From: Gammaproteobacteria bacterium | Lineage (GTDB): Bacteria > Pseudomonadota > Gammaproteobacteria > HK1 | Assembly (NCBI GenBank): GCA_020444775.1 | Contig: JAGRHX010000048.1 | Location: 1-13,403, forward strand | Direction: 5' to 3' | Length of the DNA stretch: 13,403 nt | Shown: piece after piece, positions 1 to 7,110 of the stretch | Position numbering within the stretch: the stretch's first letter is position 1 | Layout: each line of letters opens with the position of its first letter | Notes under the pieces: model-generated | Database searches by the model: none | The model's input: the letters and a program-made list of their open reading frames with translations, nothing else | What the model was told of the DNA's origin: nothing | Position numbers and translations under genes: made by a program

Positions 1-205
1 TGACGCCGTCGAGGATATGCAGCACCTCCAGGTAGGGGTGCTGATGTGGCTTGGTTTCGTATCCAGGCTCTGCGGTCTGGATGCCGGTGTAGATTGGAAA
101 GCCACCCGCTTCACCGTTCAGGATCGGCTGATAGTAGGAATCTTCCGCAAACGGCACCTTGTCGCTTTCGCTGAGGCGGATGACGCTGAGCGTGTCTGTC
201 GCCAT
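1..205 (-). CDS. Cupin-domain protein, N-terminal part (cut by window edge)
   Basis: The first 68 residues of a minus-strand protein are present; the rest lies left of the window. Residues about 46-67 match the first cupin motif: a Gly, then an H-x-H pair, then Glu and a closing Gly (seen as PGYETKPHQHPYLEVLHILDG). These His and Glu residues are the usual metal ligands of the small beta-barrel cupins. The start at 205 is supported by an AGGAG Shine-Dalgarno (214-218 on the plus strand) 8 bases upstream. It is divergent from the alpha/beta hydrolase at 439. Members of this family range from dioxygenases and isomerases to sugar- or ligand-binding proteins, so no specific reaction can be assigned. 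Cupin membership is fairly safe; function is unknown. Confidence 0.75.
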   Translation of the reverse strand, partial: MATDTLSVIRLSESDKVPFAEDSYYQPILNGEAGGFPIYTGIQTAEPGYETKPHQHPYLEVLHILDGV

Positions 206-438
206 GGCAGGAACTCCTCGCAAGTCACTTGACCCGACCGATACACCCGGCATCCTACGAGGTATTGGAACAAGGCTGAAGAGCAGCAACGCATGGATCG
301 CCAGCTGCACGCACACAGCCAGTACGGATTGCCAATCGGTCAGGGCTCGTCCATGCTGCTGGCGTAGTGTGCCGCTACTGCTTTGCGCGCTTTTGAGCAG
401 AGCAGCACGGAGCTGACCGTCTTGTTGGGGAATACTCT
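206..438. other. Divergent intergenic region, cupin / alpha-beta hydrolase
   Basis: This 233-bp stretch separates two divergent genes and must hold both start signals. Ribosome binding sites are clear at both ends: AGGAG for the cupin gene, and a GGGGA-type site at 426-432 for the hydrolase. I found no convincing -35/-10 pair on either strand and no coding potential. It is visibly less GC-biased than the flanking genes. Confidence 0.5.
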
Positions 439-1374
439 ATGGCAGCCCGGATCCATCCCGATATGCAAGCGCTCCTCGATGCGCGCGCCGATCTGCCGCC
501 GGCCACCAGTGTGGCCGAAGAGCGGGCCAACTGGAGCCGCTACGCGCTAGCGCTCGCGGTTCCGCCACCGGCCGACATGTCGGTTGACGACCGGGTCCTG
601 CAGACCGCCGAACGCCCGGTCACGGTTCGAGTCTACCGTCCTGCCGGCGCTGCGCGGGGCTCATTGCCCGGACTGATCTATCTACACGGCGGCGGTTTCA
701 TGAAAGGCGACCTCGACAGCTCTGATTCGGTTGCCTGGGGATTCGCGGAACAGGCGCAGGCTGTCGTCATCAGTGTCGACTATCGGCTGACTCCGGAGCA
801 CCCGTATCCGGCCGCGTTCGACGATGCGTACGCAGTAACCGCTCATGTTGCGCGCAACGCCGCCGACTTCGGTATCGATCCAACTCGCCTCGGCATCGCG
901 GGCGATAGCGCCGGTGGCAACCTCGCTGCCGCAACCTGTCTCGCGGCCCGCGACCGGAACGGTATGAGGTTGCGATGTCAGGTGCTGGTGTATCCCGGAA
1001 CCGGGCTCGACCAGGTTGGCGGCTCGTACGACGAGCACGCCAATGCGTTCGGTCTGAGCACCGAGAACACGCGTCGCTATCGCGACTACTATCTGCCGGA
1101 CGATCCCGAGACCCGCGATCCCTATGCGCGACCGGTGCTGGCCGAGGACCTGAGCGATCTGCCCGTGGCCTGGGTGCACAGCGCCGAGATGGATCCCATA
1201 CGCGACGACGGACGGGTCTTTGCGTCGAAGCTTGCGCTGGCGGGCACCGAGGTGCACTACCGTGAGGCGAAGGGCATGATTCACGGATTCATGCGGGCGC
1301 GCTTCAAAGGCGCGGCAGCGGCCGCTGAATACGACGCGATATGCAACTTCATGCGCCAGCAACTACACGGCTGA
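439..1374 (+). CDS. Alpha/beta hydrolase fold-3 (hormone-sensitive lipase family) esterase
   Basis: This 311-residue protein is probably a cytoplasmic carboxylesterase; no signal peptide is visible. It has all the family hallmarks: the oxyanion-hole motif HGGG at residues 83-86, the nucleophile elbow GDSAGG at 155-160 (Ser157), an acid in AEMDPIRDD (Asp252) and the catalytic His in IHGF (His282). The order and spacing fit bacterial family IV esterases, which hydrolyse short acyl esters, and the length is normal for a complete member. The start at 439 is preceded by GGGGAA with about 7 bases of spacing. It stands alone on the plus strand, divergent from the cupin gene and convergent with the amidohydrolase at 1508; the 133 bases between the convergent stop codons show no clear terminator hairpin. 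The natural substrate cannot be deduced. Confidence 0.93.
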   Translation: MAARIHPDMQALLDARADLPPATSVAEERANWSRYALALAVPPPADMSVDDRVLQTAERPVTVRVYRPAGAARGSLPGLIYLHGGGFMKGDLDSSDSVAWGFAEQAQAVVISVDYRLTPEHPYPAAFDDAYAVTAHVARNAADFGIDPTRLGIAGDSAGGNLAAATCLAARDRNGMRLRCQVLVYPGTGLDQVGGSYDEHANAFGLSTENTRRYRDYYLPDDPETRDPYARPVLAEDLSDLPVAWVHSAEMDPIRDDGRVFASKLALAGTEVHYREAKGMIHGFMRARFKGAAAAAEYDAICNFMRQQLHG

Positions 1375-1507
1375 TCACACCGACGCCCCCAAGTCGAATG
1401 CACGAGGATGTCGAGTGCTCGAAGCCAATGCAGCGGCGATGCCAGACTATCGGCCCGCTCCGGTGTGTTGCACTACTCGCCCGGTTTTCGCCGAGGGAGA
1501 GGCCACC

Positions 1508-2140
1508 TCAGCCTGGTGCCCGGCTATTTGAGTTGAGATGGTTCATGACCTGCTCGGCGCTCACGATGTCGGCATAGCGCCGGCCTACATCGCGCAGCGT
1601 ATTCAGGTGTGGCTCCCGCTCCTGGTCGCCACAGCAATCGTCGATGAGCATCGTGCGAAAACCGAACTGAAAGCTGTCGACCACCGAGGCCCGGACGCAA
1701 CCACTGGTGACGCAGCCCGCAATCGCGACCGTGTCTACCCGGTGCTTGACGAAGTAGCTGGTAAGCGGGGTTTGAAAGAACGCCGAAGCGCCAGTCTTCT
1801 CGAAAACATAGTCATGTTCGGGGGCGTCGATACGCGGATCCAGCTCGACCGCTTCGGAGCCGCGGCGGAGGTCTCGTTTGACGGAGCCGACCTTCCAGTA
1901 CGGCGTTGCAGTCTCATCGGGATAGGCCACATAACAGCTCGCGACCGGCACGCCCCTGGCGCGCGCGAGCTCGAGAAGCGTCGCGGTACGTTCGACCGCC
2001 GCGTCGATGAGCTCGCCGCCACCCATCGGAAAGCGTGCGTCGGTGAAGCCCTTCTGGAAGTCCACCACGAGCAATCCCAAGCGCTCGCCAAAGCCTATCT
2101 CCATCTCGCCGTAGGTCTTCCTGGTATAGATTTCACTCAT
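1508..2140 (-). CDS. Isochorismatase-superfamily cysteine hydrolase, N-carbamoylsarcosine amidase-like
   Basis: This 210-residue protein carries the cysteine-hydrolase triad: Asp27 in LLVVDFQKGF, Lys115 in VFEKTGASAF, and Cys148 in AGCVTSGCVRAS, next to the VTS segment that forms the conserved cis-peptide. The TSGCVRA form and the overall length are closest to N-carbamoylsarcosine amidohydrolase and related N-carbamoyl or amide hydrolases that release ammonia; true isochorismatases and nicotinamidases differ around the Cys. The reading frame stays open for 102 codons upstream, including an ATG at 2263, but homology begins at the ATG at 2138-2140. That ATG has a GGAG site 8-9 bases upstream, and a promoter-like element (2213-2239) lies between the two candidates, favouring 2140. 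It is convergent with the esterase and on the same strand as the acyltransferase, 343 bp downstream of it. The exact substrate is inferred only. Confidence 0.88.
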   Translation of the reverse strand: MSEIYTRKTYGEMEIGFGERLGLLVVDFQKGFTDARFPMGGGELIDAAVERTATLLELARARGVPVASCYVAYPDETATPYWKVGSVKRDLRRGSEAVELDPRIDAPEHDYVFEKTGASAFFQTPLTSYFVKHRVDTVAIAGCVTSGCVRASVVDSFQFGFRTMLIDDCCGDQEREPHLNTLRDVGRRYADIVSAEQVMNHLNSNSRAPG

Positions 2141-2212
2141 GCCAATGCTCCGCGTGAAGATCCCATTGTGGTCCCAGGCGCGCGGCGACGGCTGCCTGAT
2201 GAACAGGGAATG

Positions 2213-2239
2213 GTTATAAGAGGGCGTGCCGCCGGTCAA
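2213..2239 (-). promoter_or_regulatory. Candidate sigma70-type promoter of the isochorismatase-family gene
   Basis: Read on the minus strand, TTGACC (2239 to 2234) is followed after 15 bases by TATAAC (2218 to 2213). Each hexamer matches the consensus at five of six positions, but the spacer is shorter than the usual 17. Transcription would start near 2206, leaving a leader of about 65 bases before the ATG at 2140. It is placed correctly for this gene and argues against initiation at the in-frame ATG at 2263. Confidence 0.45.
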
Positions 2240-2429
2240 GAGCCGCTTGTGAGGATCTGTCATGCGCGGGGGGCCGATGAGGAGCTGTGCCGAGCACGTT
2301 CCAATGTCCATCGCTTGCCTGAACCTGACGGTCACCGGACTTCTCGCGGACATTGAGCAGCGAAGAGGACACATGCACACGGGCCGAGCTTCGATAGCAT
2401 CGATCCTTGCTGGCCGTCGAGACTCATAC

Positions 2430-2464
2430 GTTGACCCGACTGGCATTGACGCAGCTGGGTCAAC
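2430..2464. repeat. Inverted repeat gttgaccc / gggtcaac
   Basis: Perfect 8-bp arms at 2430-2437 and 2457-2464 flank a 19-base spacer, starting about 20 bases past the acyltransferase stop codon on the minus strand. It could form a transcript hairpin acting as a weak terminator or mRNA 3' end, or be a binding site for a dimeric regulator. No run of T follows it on the minus strand, so it is not a standard intrinsic terminator. Confidence 0.4.
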
Positions 2465-2483
2465 CCCCGAACGAGGCGCTCGC

Positions 2484-4496
2484 CTACTTGTCGATGACCC
2501 ACGCGCTGCTCTTCTCGAACAGGATTTCGGCGTTGGCGTTCAGGATCCGCATCGCACCCTCGTAGGTGACGTGGTGCTTGTCTTGAAACCACAAGTGCAG
2601 CTTGTCGCCAGCAAAGCAGTAGTCGGAATCACAGAAGGCCTCGATTGGATGAACGCGCGCAACCGGCATGGCCTGTATCGCACGATCGAGCATCGCAACC
2701 GCGGGTGCCAGTGAATCCTCCACGTGGGCACGTGGCAGCCGGTAGACCGCTGCGCTATCGAGCTGCTCAGACACATATTTTGGAACGTTGTGTGGAAAAC
2801 GCGGGGCGGGATAGACCAGAACAACATGGTGACCCGCCTCTATCAGCAGCTTCGCCGTTGCGCGAAGGTTTTCTGCAAGCTGCTCTGCGAACCCCCTGCT
2901 CTGCGCGGTGCGTGCCGAATCGGCGATGCTGGGCACGATCTCATAGTTCGGGTTCTCGACGATGTCGGCCCAGTGCGCGAACATCATTATGGTCAGTGGC
3001 CTGTTCGAGCCATTGACGAACTCGAGAACGGCATTGGAGAAACCGGCACAGTCGTGATCCTCTCCCCATCGGCGATTGACCACCCCCAGCACCGGCGGAC
3101 ATCCCCCCTTGGTGAACTGGATGGCCGACCGAGCCGTTGCGCCCAGGCTCGCTCCAAGACCCATGGACAGGGCGCCCGCGTGGCTGTCGCCCCACAAGAT
3201 ATAGCCTGGCGGGCTGCCGGCACTACCGACGGCGCAGATCGGCAGCGTATCCAGCTTGTCTCGAACCGGCAGATGACAACCGGAGAAGGCCGACATGAAG
3301 GTCGGCACGTTTGTCCGAACGGCGTGACTCGGGGCGTTCCGGGCACCCCGAGGGAGACCCGGACCCGTCAGGACGGCAGCAAATGCAACCAACGCGGCAG
3401 CGGCGAGAACCACCGGCCGGAATTGCACGCTGCTCGTGCGAAACGGCACCTCCACGAATCTCCAGGTCAGATAGGCACAGGCAACTGAGACGACACAGGC
3501 CAGCAGCGCTGCGTACGCGCTGGTGCTGGCAACGCTGTACGAGAATGCGATGAGGGGCTGATGCCAGAGATACAGGCTGTAAGAGACAAGACCGATGCCG
3601 ACTACCGGTCCAAGACACAGCAAGCGGCCGTAGCGCCCATCCGGGGATGCAAACACGATGACCAGAGCCGCACCCAGCACCGGCAGCAGTGTGAATGCGG
3701 ATGGCAGACGCAGCGTATCGCTCAGAGCAAGAATACCGAAGACGATCAGTGCGATTCCGAGCCCCGCGAGGTCGTCGCCACCGCGCCGGGAACGCAGTCG
3801 GGTGATGACCGTGTTGTCCGGCGGAATGAATGCGAGCATCGCGCCGAACAGCAGCTCCCAGGCGCGGCTGCCGAGCCCGTAGAAGTTCTCGATCGGATGG
3901 TGCCTGGACGCCCACTCGCAATATACGAATGAGCAGAGGGTCACCGCCACGATCGACCACAGGACGCCGCCCCGACCGAAACGCCACAAGACGAGCACGG
4001 CAAGCGGGAAGATCAGGTAGTACTGCTCCTCCACGCCCAGACTCCAGGTATGCAACAGCGGCTGGGACTCGGCGTCCGGGGAGAAATAGTCGGTACTGCG
4101 CTGGAAATACACATTCGACAGGAATATCACGACGTACACGATGCTGTGGCCGAAGGCATCGAGCTCTGCGGGTGCCAACAAAAAGCAGGCAATCGGGACA
4201 CTGCAGAGGATGACAAAGAACAACGCCGGAAGAATCCGGCGCATCCTGCGCATGTAGAAGCGTGTCAGTGAGAACTCGCCGCGCGACTGCTCACGCAGGA
4301 TGTTTGACGTGATCAGGTAGCCCGATATGACAAAGAACACGTCGACACCGACGAATCCGCCTGAGAACAGCTCGAGGCCCGCGTGATAGAGCAGCACGGG
4401 CAGCACTGCCAGGGCACGCAGACCATCGATTTCGGCGCGATAGCGGGTGTGCATGCCGTTGACGACACGGCTACTGACATCAGGATTCATCTGCAT
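2484..4496 (-). CDS. Membrane O-acyltransferase (acyltransferase-3 domain plus C-terminal SGNH domain), OafA/YrhL type
   Basis: This 670-residue inner-membrane protein has two fused parts. Residues about 18-375 form an acyltransferase-3 domain: the N-terminal RAEIDGLRALAVLPVLLYH block with conserved His38, GGFVGVDVFFVISGYLI near 46-62, the basic FYMRRMRRILPA segment at 80-91, and WSLGVEEQYYL at 151-161, within about ten hydrophobic helices. Residues about 400-670 form an SGNH hydrolase-like domain with GDSHAG (Ser438) and a terminal Asp639/His642 in DKHH. Such fusions move acyl groups, usually acetyl, across the membrane and attach them to O-antigen, other surface glycans or peptidoglycan. 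Start codons at 4496 and 4490 are both possible; an ATG at 4454 is near the homology start but has no ribosome site. No glycan-biosynthesis genes are nearby, so the acceptor is unknown. Confidence 0.94.
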   Translation of the reverse strand: MQMNPDVSSRVVNGMHTRYRAEIDGLRALAVLPVLLYHAGLELFSGGFVGVDVFFVISGYLITSNILREQSRGEFSLTRFYMRRMRRILPALFFVILCSVPIACFLLAPAELDAFGHSIVYVVIFLSNVYFQRSTDYFSPDAESQPLLHTWSLGVEEQYYLIFPLAVLVLWRFGRGGVLWSIVAVTLCSFVYCEWASRHHPIENFYGLGSRAWELLFGAMLAFIPPDNTVITRLRSRRGGDDLAGLGIALIVFGILALSDTLRLPSAFTLLPVLGAALVIVFASPDGRYGRLLCLGPVVGIGLVSYSLYLWHQPLIAFSYSVASTSAYAALLACVVSVACAYLTWRFVEVPFRTSSVQFRPVVLAAAALVAFAAVLTGPGLPRGARNAPSHAVRTNVPTFMSAFSGCHLPVRDKLDTLPICAVGSAGSPPGYILWGDSHAGALSMGLGASLGATARSAIQFTKGGCPPVLGVVNRRWGEDHDCAGFSNAVLEFVNGSNRPLTIMMFAHWADIVENPNYEIVPSIADSARTAQSRGFAEQLAENLRATAKLLIEAGHHVVLVYPAPRFPHNVPKYVSEQLDSAAVYRLPRAHVEDSLAPAVAMLDRAIQAMPVARVHPIEAFCDSDYCFAGDKLHLWFQDKHHVTYEGAMRILNANAEILFEKSSAWVIDK

Positions 4497-4546
4497 TCGC
4501 GACCCCGTCCGACTTCCTTGGTTGCACGCATCATCCCTGCCCGCAG

Positions 4547-4776
4547 ATGGACCTGCATCACACCATGGCAGACATGCCGCTAGAGCTGCGGCTGGTCCTC
4601 GCCATCGATGAGCAGCGCATCATGCCGTGAGCCTCGCGCGGCCGCGCATGCCACGGAGTGACCCTCAGCGTCTCGCAAGCCCGGCGCGAGCGGGCAATGG
4701 CATGCACCGTGTGAACGAGACCTATCTCATCGGTACCCGCAGCGTCTGCGCGTCTCCCGATGACGCCAGTCGATGA
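4547..4776 (+). pseudogene. Possible relic of a LysR-type regulator N-terminal (HTH) domain
   Basis: Three fragments in two plus-strand frames resemble, in the correct order, the first 60-70 residues of LysR-family regulators. From 4547, one frame gives MPLELRLVLAIDEQ, like the family's LRxFLAIAE opening. It meets a TGA at 4628-4630 and then gives ACHGVTLSVSQARRE, like the HxTQSAVSxxIRxLE recognition helix. The next frame, from 4702, gives RVNETYLIGTRSVCASPDDA, like the wing segment LFxRTTRSVxLTxAG. Nothing resembling the effector-binding domain follows; the HyuA-like gene's 3' end begins at 4805 on the other strand. If real, this was a regulator truncated and decayed by stops and frameshifts. 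The similarity is by eye and each piece is short, so chance is not excluded. Confidence 0.38.
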
Positions 4777-4787
4777 CCAGTCGATGA
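4766..4787. repeat. 11-bp tandem duplication ccagtcgatga x2
   Basis: Two perfect adjacent copies of ccagtcgatga occupy 4766-4776 and 4777-4787, 17 bases from the HyuA-like stop codon. A third, poorer copy (ccggttgcatga) follows. The period is about one DNA helical turn, but a simple replication-slippage duplication in non-coding DNA is the plainest explanation. Confidence 0.6.
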
Positions 4788-4804
4788 CCGGTTGCATGAC
4801 GCCG

Positions 4805-6973
4805 TCAACGCTGCATCTGCACCAGCAGGTTGCCGCTGTCGAGCACCGTGAAGCGCGCGTCGGGCCCGACCACCAGGGTGGAGCCCTCGTCCTCGATGAT
4901 CGCCGGTCCCTCGGCGCTGGCCCCCCGTCCCAGCGTCTCCCGTCTGTAGACCGCGGTGGGCCGGAACTCGCGCAGTTCGGGGAACCAGGCCAGACGCCGG
5001 CCGACCGGCTGCACCTCGGACATTGCGGTCTCGGCGCCGAGCGACGACGCATCGACCGGCCCCGCTCCTTCGATATCGAGTCGCAACGAGACTCGTGCGT
5101 TGACCAGCTCAACGGGCACCTCGGGTGGCGTGCGTGCGTACTTCTGCCGGTAGGCCTGCTCGTAGGCGGCCTGCAGCGCGGCACGGCTGGTCTGCGCATC
5201 GCCCTGGTCGTACGGTCCATCCGGCAGCGTCACCGCCAGCTCGAAGCCCTGACCCCTGAACCGCCCGTCCGCGGCGCGCTGCACCCGGGCGCGATCCGCG
5301 TCCAGGTTGGCCTCGGCGAGAACCGCGCGTGCCTCCTGCTCGAGGCGCGCGAAGCATTGCTCCAAGGCGCTCAGGCTGCCGCTGCCCAGATCGAAGTCCA
5401 CGCTCGCCACACGATCGACCCGCGCCGGTGCGATGAGCAGTCCGAGCGCCGAGGCAACCCCCGCCGAGGGGGGACAGAGGATCCGTCGGATTCCCAGCTT
5501 GCGGGCCAGGTAGAAGGCGTGCACCGGTCCCGCGCCACCGGTGCACATCAAGGTGTAATCGCCGGGATCCCGGCCACGCTCGGCGATGTGCACACGGGCG
5601 GCGCTTGCCATGTTCTCGTTGACGATATCGTGCACACCCCAGGCCAGCGCATCCGGCTGCATGCCGGCCTGCTCGGCCAGCGCCGCGAGCGCGGTACGCA
5701 TGGCCGGCATGTCGATGGCCAGGCTGCCGCCGGCGAAGAACTCAGGATTCAGGTAACCCAGCGCGAAATCGGCATCGGTCACGGTCGCCAGCCGTCCGCC
5801 GCGACCGTAGGCCGCCGGTCCGGGCTCGGAGCCGGCGCTCTGCGGACCGACCTTGACCAGACCCAACGCATCCAGCTGCGCGATCGAGCCGCCGCCGGCA
5901 CCGATCTCGATGAGCTCGATGGTCGAGATCCTGATCGGCAGGCCGCTGTGCTCGATGAAGCGCTTCTGGCGCGCGGCCTCGAAGGCATGCGCGGTCAGCG
6001 GCTCGCCATCGTCGATGAGACTCAGCTTGGCGGTCGTGCCGCCCATGTCGAAGGCCAGCAAACGCCCGTGCGCATCGGCCGAGCCGAAGAAGGCCGCGGC
6101 CAGGGCCCCCGCCGCCGGGCCGGATTCGAGTAGCTGCACCGGCGCCCGCTTGGCCTGGGCGACGTGCGTGAGTCCACCGCTGGACATCATCAGCGCCAGC
6201 TCCGCGCGCAGACCACGCGCGCGCAGCTGCGCGGACAGGTTGTCCAGATAGCGGGCCGCCAGCGGCTTGACGTAGGCATTGGCCACCGCCGTCGAGGTGC
6301 GCTCGTACTCGCGCACCTCCGGCGCGACCTCGTGCGAGGCCGTCAGGTAGAGCTGTGGGCTGACCGCGGCCAGACAGCTCAGCGCCTCACGTTCGTGACT
6401 GGGATTCACGTGCGCATGCAGGAACACAACGGCCAGCGACTCGACGCCGCGTTCGTGCAGCGTCGCCGCCAGCGCGCGCAGCTCGTCCAGATCCAGCGCT
6501 CTATGCACGCTGCCATCGCTGAGCATGCGCTCATCCACCTCGAAGCGCAGGTCTCGCGGCACCAACGGCTCCGGCTTGCGAATGGCGATGTCATAGAGCT
6601 CGTACTTGCGCTCACGGCCGATCTCCAACACGTCGCGGAAACCGGCCGAGGTGATCAACGCGGTGCGCGCGCCACGACGTTCGATCAAGGCGTTGGTGAA
6701 CAACGTGGTCGCATGCACGATGCGCGTGAAGCGCCCCGGATCCAGCGCCTGCGCCTTGCTCAGTCGGTCCAGACCGGCGATCACCGCGCGCGACGGATCA
6801 TCGTGAGTGGTCAACACCTTGCAGCTGTGCTGCGCGCCGCTGGCATGATCGAAGGCGACCACGTCGGTGAAGGTGCCGCCGATGTCCACGCCCAGCGACA
6901 GCCCCGCCCGCGATGACGCCACCGACGCCTTCGCATCACGTGCTGCCGGGTCCTGCTCAGCCCCGCTCATCAT
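4805..6973 (-). CDS. Hydantoinase/oxoprolinase family protein, A subunit (HyuA/N-methylhydantoinase A-like)
   Basis: This 722-residue protein is a complete ASKHA-fold HyuA-type subunit. These ATP-using enzymes open cyclic amides such as hydantoins or 5-oxoproline, or activate the substrate for acetone- and acetophenone-carboxylase-type reactions, normally with a HyuB partner. Visible motifs are the phosphate-binding GVDIGGTFTDVV at 28-39, HATTLFTNALIER at 88-99, LLESGPAAGA at 281-290, the second phosphate loop AFDMGGTTAKLSLID at 307-321, IGAGGGSIA near 357-365, SEPGPAAYGRGG at 382-393 and CTGGAGPVHA at 477-486. The C-terminal block ends with GPAIIEDEGSTLVV. GAGGGAGG abuts the first ATG (6973); the adjacent second ATG at 6970 is an equally good start. 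No HyuB gene is found on either side: upstream is the divergent SDR operon and downstream a LysR-like relic, then the acyltransferase. The substrate is not deducible. Confidence 0.93.
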   Translation of the reverse strand: MMSGAEQDPAARDAKASVASSRAGLSLGVDIGGTFTDVVAFDHASGAQHSCKVLTTHDDPSRAVIAGLDRLSKAQALDPGRFTRIVHATTLFTNALIERRGARTALITSAGFRDVLEIGRERKYELYDIAIRKPEPLVPRDLRFEVDERMLSDGSVHRALDLDELRALAATLHERGVESLAVVFLHAHVNPSHEREALSCLAAVSPQLYLTASHEVAPEVREYERTSTAVANAYVKPLAARYLDNLSAQLRARGLRAELALMMSSGGLTHVAQAKRAPVQLLESGPAAGALAAAFFGSADAHGRLLAFDMGGTTAKLSLIDDGEPLTAHAFEAARQKRFIEHSGLPIRISTIELIEIGAGGGSIAQLDALGLVKVGPQSAGSEPGPAAYGRGGRLATVTDADFALGYLNPEFFAGGSLAIDMPAMRTALAALAEQAGMQPDALAWGVHDIVNENMASAARVHIAERGRDPGDYTLMCTGGAGPVHAFYLARKLGIRRILCPPSAGVASALGLLIAPARVDRVASVDFDLGSGSLSALEQCFARLEQEARAVLAEANLDADRARVQRAADGRFRGQGFELAVTLPDGPYDQGDAQTSRAALQAAYEQAYRQKYARTPPEVPVELVNARVSLRLDIEGAGPVDASSLGAETAMSEVQPVGRRLAWFPELREFRPTAVYRRETLGRGASAEGPAIIEDEGSTLVVGPDARFTVLDSGNLLVQMQR

Positions 6974-7002
6974 GCCTCCCTCGTGCCCAATCGATTCACG
7001 TC

Positions 7003-7030
7003 CCGATCACCCTTCCCCGATCACCCTTCC
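7003..7030. repeat. 14-bp tandem direct repeat ccgatcacccttcc x2
   Basis: Two perfect adjacent copies, 7003-7016 and 7017-7030, are followed by a partial third (catcacc, 7031-7037). They end about 30 bases upstream of the HyuA-like start codon. Direct repeats in a divergent promoter often bind a regulator; a slippage duplication is the alternative. Confidence 0.6.
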
Positions 7031-7049
7031 CATCACCAGTGTAGCGGAA

Positions 7050-7110
7050 GCCCGAGCGGGCGCGGACCAGCATCCACGCTCCGCGTGGCCCGCCGGCAGG
7101 CCGCGGCGGG
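7050..7110. repeat. Cluster of three close-set palindromes, REP-like
   Basis: Within 61 bases there are three perfect inverted repeats: gcccg/cgggc at 7050-7061 (2-base centre), ccacgc/gcgtgg at 7074-7088 (3-base centre), and cccgccg/cggcggg at 7089-7110 (8-base loop). The last two abut exactly. The second resembles, from memory, the core of abundant palindromic repeats in gammaproteobacterial genomes (the ccacgct-cgcgtgg type). They could be an intergenic REP-like element, an operator, or a structured leader of the SDR operon. Confidence 0.5.

Larger units (their letters stand above)
2141..2483. other. 343-bp intergenic region, acyltransferase 3' end to amidohydrolase 5' end
   Basis: The region carries the amidohydrolase leader and candidate promoter. 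Next to the acyltransferase stop it has an 8-bp inverted repeat, listed separately. The amidohydrolase frame is open through most of it, to 2446, but the translated 102 residues show no family resemblance that I recognise. No RNA gene or mobile element is visible. Confidence 0.5.
4497..4804. other. 308-bp region between the HyuA-like gene and the acyltransferase
   Basis: It separates two minus-strand genes and contains no intact gene. On the plus strand it holds fragments resembling a LysR-type DNA-binding domain (4547-4776) and an 11-bp tandem repeat (4766-4787). I see no strong promoter for the acyltransferase and no clear terminator for the HyuA-like gene. Confidence 0.5.

Noticed and set aside
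299..364. 7-bp inverted repeat cgccagc / gctggcg in the cupin-hydrolase gap
   Set aside because: The arms are 52 bases apart and short; this is expected by chance in GC-rich DNA.
2141..2446. N-terminal extension of the isochorismatase-family protein (open frame, ATG at 2263)
   Set aside because: The extra residues show no homology, a promoter-like element lies inside the extension, and the ATG at 2140 has a proper GGAG site.
4452..4454. ATG at 4454 as the acyltransferase start
   Set aside because: It is near the start of homology but has no Shine-Dalgarno; the upstream ATGs at 4496/4490 have a G-rich site in range. It remains possible.
4760..6133. 457-codon open frame on the plus strand opposite the HyuA-like gene
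   Set aside because: The HyuA motifs on the other strand are complete and in order; this frame is an antisense artefact.
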